Source of the DNA: Haliclona indistincta
Lineage: Eukaryota; Porifera; Demospongiae; Haplosclerida; Chalinidae
DNA length: 64,000 nucleotides
NCBI GenBank assembly: GCA_964017065.1
Contig: OZ024783.1
Coordinates: 10,243,367-10,307,366, forward strand
Direction of reading: 5' to 3'
Shown: in pieces, positions 58,001-64,000 of the stretch
How positions within the stretch are numbered: position 1 is the first letter of the stretch
Layout: the number at the start of each line of letters is the position of its first letter
Translations under genes and position numbers: made by a program
The notes under the pieces: generated by a model
Databases searched by the model: none
Seen by the model: only the letters and a program-made list of their open reading frames with translations
What the model was told of the DNA's origin: nothing

Positions 58001-59846
58001 GATATGGCAGTGCCGTACTTAGTGCCTCCAGGCGAGACGCCATCTTTTCATGCCCATACCAACTGGCCTTATAGTCTTTATTAGTAGACTCATTGTAAGC
58101 GCTTACCTCTTAGGATAGCCCCTAGGTAGTTAAAATACCCTTGATGTTGTCAACAGCCAAGATATACGTGAATTATTGCGTTTAGCCTAAGTGTAGCCGC
58201 CATCTTGTTTTCCGCCCAACCCTAAATATGCCACGACTACCGCGTGGCATAATAGTAGTTATATACCGACTGTGAGGTATATAGCTACTTTAAACCATAG
58301 TGCACTGCTTGCCTGACGTCTAGCTGGTTATCTTACGTTGCAGGAAGACCGCAGAGCAGCCCGAGCGCCGTTTCTTTGTGGATTCTCTAATGCGGCGGCC
58401 ATCTTCAAACGCGTGCGGGCTGTACACGATTTATAGCCCTCATTAACGCTCGTTACATCAAAGAAAATTATTCATACTATGGTTTAAATTGTGTTAAATC
58501 TGATCAGGAATTTACAACTGACAATGACGACACTATAAGCACATTTGAGTGTGTTTAGCAAGATTTTTGTTTTTTTCCCTTTAGATTCTCGTCGTCCTAT
58601 CAATCCCAGAATGAGATTCTCCATACCTCCTCCTCCTCCTTCTTCTGCTCCTAATTCACATACCTCCATTACTGATCCAAACTCAAAAAATATTCCTCCA
58701 ATAGACGAAACATCAGAATCGCCCACCAAGAAATCACTAGTGAATCAAAAGTCAGCTCCTAATCTTCTCGAACCTTCTGCTTCATCGAGTGAGCAAGATT
58801 TTTTCTCGATCACTCAAGACTTGAGTAAAAAGAAGTCTAAGAAAGAAGACGACGAAAGGGAGCTTATGTCAGAGTCATTCACTGAGCCAGTTGGAACAGA
58901 TGAAGACGATGGAGTTGTAAAGAAAGAGAGAACGAGATATGAGTCGCTTGGTTTTGGGTTTGATCCCAGTCTCGAATTTAGGTCTAAAGCGATGACCATG
59001 GGACCAGCCGTGGCTAGGCTGATATCGTTTGGTGATGCAGGCGACACTGATGATGGCTCAGCGGATGATACTGCTGTATTAGTGGAAGAAAAGAGAATGA
59101 GAAGACGATCGTCATCACTGTCAGAACAAGCGCCAAAGCCGAAACCACGTCGGAAGAAAAAGAATTCACCGAAAGTAGATCGATCTTCGACGTCGACTGA
59201 AGACACACCCACTCGTAAAGCGGCCCCACCCCCACCAGCACCTTACACACGCAGAAGTACATCACCTCTCCCGAGATCAACGTCAGCTGACAGCTTCCAA
59301 ACGCAAGATACAACTCTGTTCATTAACAAGGACCCTACAAGCCCTAATCGATCAGACTCCAGTGGTGGCACGAACTACCAATCTAAGCCTGTGAGACCGC
59401 CCAGAGCAAATGAGGTGTCTTCTTACTCGAGACATTTAGACGAGGATGATAATAAATCAGGTGGTGAAGATCTTAGTAAAGAAAAGAACCAAGCAGTTTC
59501 AAGACAACGTACACTATCACCTGATTCAGCTGATGACAAGTTTGTGAAGGGACATGCTCGTAACCCATCATGGGGCATGATACTGAAGGATGAAAAAAAT
59601 CCAAGTGAGTTGAGGCAAAATGCTTATGCACTTTATTCCTCCTCTCTCTCTCACTCACTCTCTCTCTCTCTCTCACTCTCTCTCTCTCTCTCCCTCCCTC
59701 CCTCTCTCCCTCCCTCCCTCCCGCCCTCCCTCCCTCTCTCCCGCCCTCTCTCCCGCCCTCCCTCCCTCTCCCTCTTTCTTTCCTCTCAGTGACGGATGAT
59801 CTACCATCAGCAGAACCTCCTAAACTACCACCAGTGAGTATATTTC

Positions 59847-59910
<64 letters not shown>

Positions 59911-60461
59911 CACTTTGTTTCACTCACCTGTAGAGAACTAGCAAGCATAATCTCAGTGCTAATATTGTTGATGAGACCTCACCTCCTCCGGGTCAGTTGT
60001 CACGATCAGCATCTACAGGTAGCTTAGCTAGCATTGGAAGAGGAACATCAATATCAGTGGTAAGTGTACAGACATTACAAGCCACTGGGAAGCTTTATAC
60101 TGTACACAACAAACCACTGAGTTACAGCTCTATAGCAATGTTAAGGTTCTTCCCACTCCACAGAAGGCACGTAGTCCACCAGTAGATTCTGATAGTTTAC
60201 TGACCTCCATGGAGCTAGTCACAGAGACTAGCCTACCAAAGAGACCAGCTCCTGCCCCGCCCACTAGGCCCAAGCCACCTCGCAAGGTACCAATGTACCC
60301 GCCTAGTTTCAAGAGAGTGGAAGCTGGTGACTCACCTGAAGACAGTGACCTAGTGATGTCCGTGGAAGAAAGGTATGTGGCTGTGAGCGTGTGTGTGTGT
60401 GTGTTTGTGTGTGTGCGTGTGTGTGTGTGTTTGTGTGTGTGTGTGCGTGTGTGTGTGTGCA

Positions 60462-60504
<43 letters not shown>

Positions 60505-63324
60505 ATGTGTGTGTGTACCGGTACTTTGCCCTATCAATAATGATACATATGTGCCTATATCGGTAATTCCAGTGACTAGTACAATGCATGCATCAACAAC
60601 AAAATTTGATTTTAGTTGTCACTTTGTGTTCAGGTCAAGTTTAGTTGAGTCATACAAGAAGAAGACTAAAGTTGAGTTACAGCGTTCTATCAAATCTCTC
60701 AAGGATGACAATGCTATGTTCACTAACCTCAATCAAGACTTGAGAAGAATACTAACAGGAGTAAGTAGGGTGCATGCAAAATAAGTACTGTGTGATACAT
60801 ACAATGTATGTACTATTAACCTCCATGATGTGATAGCCTTTGGTATCTAGGTCCCTCCCGGGCGTGTGGGTTAACCCTTTAAGGCCTATAGCGGCTTTAG
60901 CCGCCATAATTGACTCCACCTACTCTAGACATCATAAAAAGTGCAAAAAGTGCTCTAGAAAGCTCAAATCAAGTTTATTTGCAAAAGATGACTTTACCTG
61001 AAAAAACCACCTGTTTTTCGGTGCGCCCTCCCCACTAAAACGTACAGCACGGGGGGAATTTTAAAGGGGGGTGTCCCCCCGTTAACCCGGGGTTCGAAGG
61101 GGCAGAGCTCCTCGCCACTTTTGGCATTTTTAAGGCTTCAGGATACCCGGAAATGCATACTTGGACATGGAATATGGTCTAAACTATGCTGTTTGCTCAC
61201 CTGGACACCACCAGGTTTTTGTATCAGTCACAAGGGCTAAACGAAGACCAAAATTGGCTGAAAAATGACGAGGTCGCAGCACTTAAGCGGCTTCAGTTCC
61301 GAAGTGGGAGTGGCCAACTCAGAGTTTAGTACATGGTTGTAAACTTTGACATACCAGGAAACAACAGTGCTAGTTTGGAACAGCTAACGTACTGCTTGTT
61401 GTAGAAAATGCAAGACAAACTGTCAGTTTAGAGCAAGTCGAATTTTCGTCAAAATAATTCAGTCCCTAAAGAGTTAAGCATTTGGGTCGTCTATATGCAT
61501 AACAGTGTGTGACCAAAAATCTACTAAAAATGTACTGCTTCACCAGAATCACCACTCAAAATAGCTCTCCACGGCTTGGTTGTAATATTTTTATTCTTCG
61601 AAAGACACCTTGTGACGTTGGGAGAACTTTTTTTGCCGTGCGCCATGAGTACGCCTTTTTAATAGCTGCTCCGCTAAAGTCGAGAACAATAATAATTATG
61701 TCAATATGCTCATCTGCTGGGCATGCTGCAGTTCCCAGCTAGGGTATAGAGAACTCTTGTTAAGAATTGTTCGAGGGTGAAGCCTAAATTAATAAAAATT
61801 TTGGGGTGAGAGATTAAAATAGTATCGTGTACAGTGCTTCCAGTCTAGACATTCCAAAATTGCACATTTCACTAACATGAAATGTTTTTACTCATAAAAA
61901 CTAAACGATAGGTTTTATAGCAGTCAAACTTGGCGACAAGGCTGATACATCCTTCTAGAGTAAGTGTGCTTAGTCTAAACTGCAAGCCTTACTTGATCTC
62001 AAAGATACAAATGGCGAAGTGGCAGTTGTCGGAAACACCCAATTAGCTTTTATTTTTAGACCATAAAATCTGTAAGAAGCTTAGTCAAGGAAAAATCTTC
62101 GGTGTGCAGGCGAACAACTAGTTCATCTACCAAATACTCTAGAGCCAATGCTTAACTATCACGCAAACTAAAGTTCGGTCCAAAACAAACTCAAAAATCA
62201 ACAAAAATCAAAGTCAGAAAGTTTTTAGACTCAAAAATCTGCAACTTTGCGAGTTAAGAAAAAGCGCTCCGCAGGCAAGTAGCCTTATGCCTTAGCTAAT
62301 CACAGCTCTTCGCTCGTGGCTGTAACTTACACCGTCGGCGAATACGAGGTGCTGGTAGCAGCAGCACTCGCCCGTTCTGTTCGTCTTCGTCTTTGTTATG
62401 ACGTGCCAATGACTGGTACCAGATTGATGACGTCAATTTATCTGCATATCCGATAGAATATGCGGGAATGTACGGTCATCAACTTGGAAAACGTCATTGA
62501 TACGTCATAAACTAAGACGAAGACGAACAGAGCGGGCGAGTGCTGCTGCTACCAGCACCTCGTATTCGCCGACGGTGTAAGTTACAGCCACGAGCGAAGA
62601 GCTGTGATTAGCTAAGGCATAAGGCTACTTGCCTGCGGAGTGCTTTTTCTTAACTCGCAAAGTTGCAGATTTTTGAGTCTAAAAACTTTCTGACTTTGAT
62701 TTTTTGTTGATTTTTGAGTTTGTTTTGGACCGAACTTTAGTTTGCGTGATAGTTAAGCATTGGCTCTAGAGTATTTGGTAGATGAACTAGTTGTTCGCCT
62801 GCACACCGAAGATTTTTCCTTAACTAAGCTTCTTACAGATTTTATGGTCTAAAAATAAAAGCTAATTGGGTGTTTCCGACAACTGCCACTTCGCCATTTG
62901 TATCTTTGAGATCAAGTAAGGCTTGCAGTTTAGACTAAGCACACTTACTCTAGAAGGATGTATCAGCCTTCTCACCAAGTTTGACTGCTATAAAACCTAT
63001 CGTTTAGTTTTTATGAGTAAAAACATTTCATGTTAGTGAAATGTGCAATTTTGGAATGTCTAGACTGGAAGCACTGTAACTGACGGTAACTCAAAGGGGT
63101 CAGCACCCTCTGCCTATTAGGTATATTTACCTAATAATGATGTACTACATCTCCCATAAAGATGCAATCTCTCTCAGCTCGAATATCAGTAGTGGCACAC
63201 ATACATGTACAGGGCAATGTGATATTTTTGTTGAAGCGTCATGAATGACAATTTCTTCTTTCTTATAATGTAGTTGAGAGAACAACAAGCTAGACTGGAG
63301 GTGCTGATGGATCATCAAAGATGA
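52095..63324 (+). CDS. REPS: REPS-like EH-domain endocytic adaptor
   Basis: Eight exons join in phase: 52095-52435, 56771-56913, 58585-59604, 59790-59833, 59934-60059, 60164-60372, 60634-60760, 63274-63324; 686 residues from the first ATG. An acceptor CACTCAG before 52137 could instead bring in earlier exons. Proline-rich residues 8-48 precede an EH domain (about 65-160), whose second EF-hand loop [12 protein letters not shown] has all calcium ligands. A long Ser/Pro/basic-rich middle follows ([25 protein letters not shown]), then [14 protein letters not shown] (SH3-type) and a C-terminal coiled coil ([20 protein letters not shown] then [16 protein letters not shown]). EH domains bind NPF peptides; REPS proteins join RALBP1/Ral signalling to endocytosis. 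Known REPS proteins have two EH domains; only one is visible here. Intron 2 is GC-AG. The pseudogene copy is in unit 1. Confidence 0.8.
53295..53460. mobile_element. Tigger/pogo-like MITE relic
   Basis: Left end TAGTGGAGCCCCTCTAGGGT and right end CTAAGAGGGGTTCCACTGTA are an inverted pair; a further related end (GTGTCCGGTTTGAGGGGTTC) follows at about 53477. The interior has no coding region. Confidence 0.6.
54794..55509. mobile_element. TIR-flanked element carrying an STPR gene
   Basis: Inverted ends GGGGCGAGCCTGAGC...GCTCAGGCTCGCCCC enclose about 716 bp with one minus-strand gene. No convincing target duplication was found. It lies in the first intron of the REPS-like gene. Confidence 0.65.
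54894..55331 (-). CDS. STPR-repeat basic protein
   Basis: A 145-residue frame, rich in Arg, Glu and Gln. It contains 23-residue-type STPR units ([38 protein letters not shown]), the last of which is duplicated at DNA level (54916-54970 and 54985-55039). STPR domains bind DNA (for example the silkworm fibroin-modulator-binding protein) and, as I recall, occur at the start of some Helitron/PIF1-like proteins. No helicase follows here. It reads like a small DNA-binding protein or the detached N-terminus of a mobile-element protein. Fully open, no frameshift. Confidence 0.6.
   Translation of the reverse strand: MSDKRTFTAQQLRTAQRPTLETPEQHPSQLLQDQRIARKRRRAEESPDQRERRLERQREYQRNYRQRRKIAATTEQTLGDTATEERAVKLQKKRVRARVARSVESAEQRDTRLLNMRVNERENRSVESAEQRDTRLLNMRVNEML
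56914..58584 (+). other. GC-AG intron of the REPS-like gene
   Basis: Exon 2 ends CAAG and the intron begins GCAAGTG; the acceptor is CTTTAG at 58584. GC donors with this AAG|GCAAGT context are a known minor splice type. It contains the long hairpin at 57043-57320 and no recognised gene. Confidence 0.7.
57043..57320. repeat. Near-perfect 278-bp intronic hairpin
   Basis: The arms are nearly exact complements, from CAAGTAATAAAA outside to CCTCCCTAAATTAA-type sequence inside, with a loop of about 18 nt (CACAACTATCGAAAGCAG). The left arm has a 6-bp insert (CATTTT) near its outer end. In the REPS pre-mRNA it would form a stem of about 125 bp. Confidence 0.92.
59640..59787 (+). repeat. Polypyrimidine tract (CT/CCCT)n
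   Basis: C/T-only tract just before the exon at 59790; shorter than its unit 1 equivalent at 27961-28340. Confidence 0.95.
59848..59909 (+). repeat. (CA)n microsatellite
   Basis: CA array following the donor at 59834; equivalent to 28398-28480 in unit 1. Confidence 0.95.
60388..60516 (+). repeat. (GT)n microsatellite
   Basis: GT array after the donor at 60373; the unit 1 equivalent has been split by a SINE. Confidence 0.95.
60875..61473 (+). mobile_element. TTAA MITE family, copy f
   Basis: 599 bp between TTAA at 60871-60874 and 61474-61477. Unit 1 has the empty site GTGGGTTAAGCATTTGGG at 29913-29930. Begins CCCTTTAAGGCCTATAGCGG and ends TTCAGTCCCTAAAGAG. Confidence 0.95.
61832..63076. mobile_element. 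Long foldback TA element
   Basis: 1,245 bp. Arms of about 560 bp each are near-perfect complements, outer ends CAGTGCTTCCAGTCTAGACA, with TA on both sides (61830-61831, 63077-63078). A spacer of roughly 130 bp (about 62395-62525) separates the arms. Ends and target resemble Tc1/mariner; the inner motif CTTAACTCGCAAAG is shared with 29941-30934. No transposase. It lies in the last intron of the REPS-like gene. Confidence 0.9.
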
Positions 63325-63930
63325 CACTATCACAGTCCAGTGTGTATTATACTAGTCAACTACTCTGTTGTGTGTGTTCATGGTTTGTATTTGTACATAA
63401 CATTTTAATTAGAAGTAAAATATTAATGTTTCTCATGTGATAAAACATTGCAGTCGTTCCGCCAAATGACCGGAAGTCCAATGAAGCCCATACAAATTTA
63501 TCTTTTGGGCGGAAGTACGTTTCCTGCGTAACAAGCAAAATACTAGCTACTGCAAAGTAAACGCGTGTAACTTTTTTCACTCACTTCCTTTCTCTTTTGT
63601 CTTTGCAGATCAAGACTGTCAGTCTTTCCCCCTCACATACGTCCAGTTTGCACGGTCTGAAGATAAGCACGAGCTGAGAAAAATTAGCTTTTCTCGAAAT
63701 TCAGTTACGTCCACAAACAGCGTCCGGAATTTTTTTAATGACACAGTTAATAGTATTCTTTTTGCTTTAATCATAAATAGACATGTTGATGTTGCTGTAA
63801 ATCCAATATGAAGTTGTTCCTATGCATACTTAAAAAGTTATGGTAGTTGCAAATATGTGCTTGCGCAATTGGTAAATGTATTACATGCATGTTCGTGTGG
63901 TCCAGCTGTTCTCTAATCAAGGTAAGTACT
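63325..63930. other. 3' flank of the REPS-like gene
   Basis: Aligns with the other REPS 3' flanks to about 63440, then diverges. The small acidic gene that follows REPS in units 0 and 1 is not seen. Confidence 0.55.
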
Positions 63931-63934
63931 TTAA

Positions 63935-64000
63935 CCCTTTAATTGCTGAATTATTTCGTCCAAATTTTGACCTGCTCTAAACTGGTAGTTTGTCTTGCAA
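63935..64000 (-). mobile_element. TTAA MITE family, copy g (cut by window end)
   Basis: Starts TTAA then CCCTTTAATTGCTGAATTAT and continues with TGCTCTAAACTGGTAGTTTG, matching the reverse-oriented copies. Only the first 66 bp are in the window. Confidence 0.8.

Overview
This is eukaryotic, intron-containing, repeat-rich DNA. The coding content points to an early-branching animal, most probably a sponge (demosponge). The clues are giant ankyrin-Roc-COR-Death proteins with no kinase, an EH-domain REPS-type endocytic adaptor, very short GT-AG introns (35-57 bp in several genes), SWIM and THAP transposon-derived genes, and many short DNA transposons. The species assignment is inference. All exon models were read by eye and checked only for splice sites, reading phase and family-like motifs.

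Layout. 0.2-1.2 kb: three-exon minus-strand gene of unknown function. 2.2-4.1 kb: ten-exon plus-strand gene joining a SWIM-type zinc finger to a perfect CXXC (CpG-binding) zinc finger. 5.5-7.2 kb: decayed MULE/ZSWIM gene. 7.2-9.3 kb: a copy of the REPS last exon followed by a decayed copy of a small gene. 10.5-15.2 kb: a nearly complete DNA transposon with 52-bp inverted repeats, an intact THAP-DDE transposase and a broken SAP-SWIM-YqaJ gene (ISL2EU type). 15.3-18.9 kb: MITEs and a DUF3504 (Crypton-derived) fragment. 19.2-25.0 kb: ankyrin-Roc-COR-Death gene 1. 26.2-35.6 kb: REPS pseudogene with its own inserted elements. 35.8-37.7 kb: intact copy of the small gene, split by a hAT foldback element. 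38-45 kb: MITEs and a second DUF3504 copy. 45.5-50.1 kb: ankyrin-Roc-COR-Death gene 2. 52.1-63.3 kb: intact REPS-like gene with an EH domain and C-terminal coiled coil, its introns loaded with elements.

The main organising principle is a tandem segmental array. Each unit is [ankyrin-Roc-COR-Death]-[REPS]-[small gene]. Unit 0 is only a 3' remnant (7.2-9.3 kb). Unit 1 (19.2-37.8 kb) has a live ankyrin gene, a dead REPS and a live-looking small gene. Unit 2 (45.5-63.4 kb) has a live ankyrin gene and a live REPS. Because the units are paralogous, many transposon insertions can be compared with their own empty sites inside the window. This fixes target duplications such as TTAA, TA or 8 bp directly.

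Functionally, the two ankyrin-Roc-COR-Death proteins look like cytosolic sensor/scaffold GTPases with a Death adaptor domain, and they differ mostly in how many copies of an exact 204-bp ankyrin unit they carry. The REPS-like protein should act in Ral-dependent endocytosis. The SWIM-CXXC gene is the most unusual single gene seen here: a transposon-like SWIM region fused to a domain that reads unmethylated CpG DNA.
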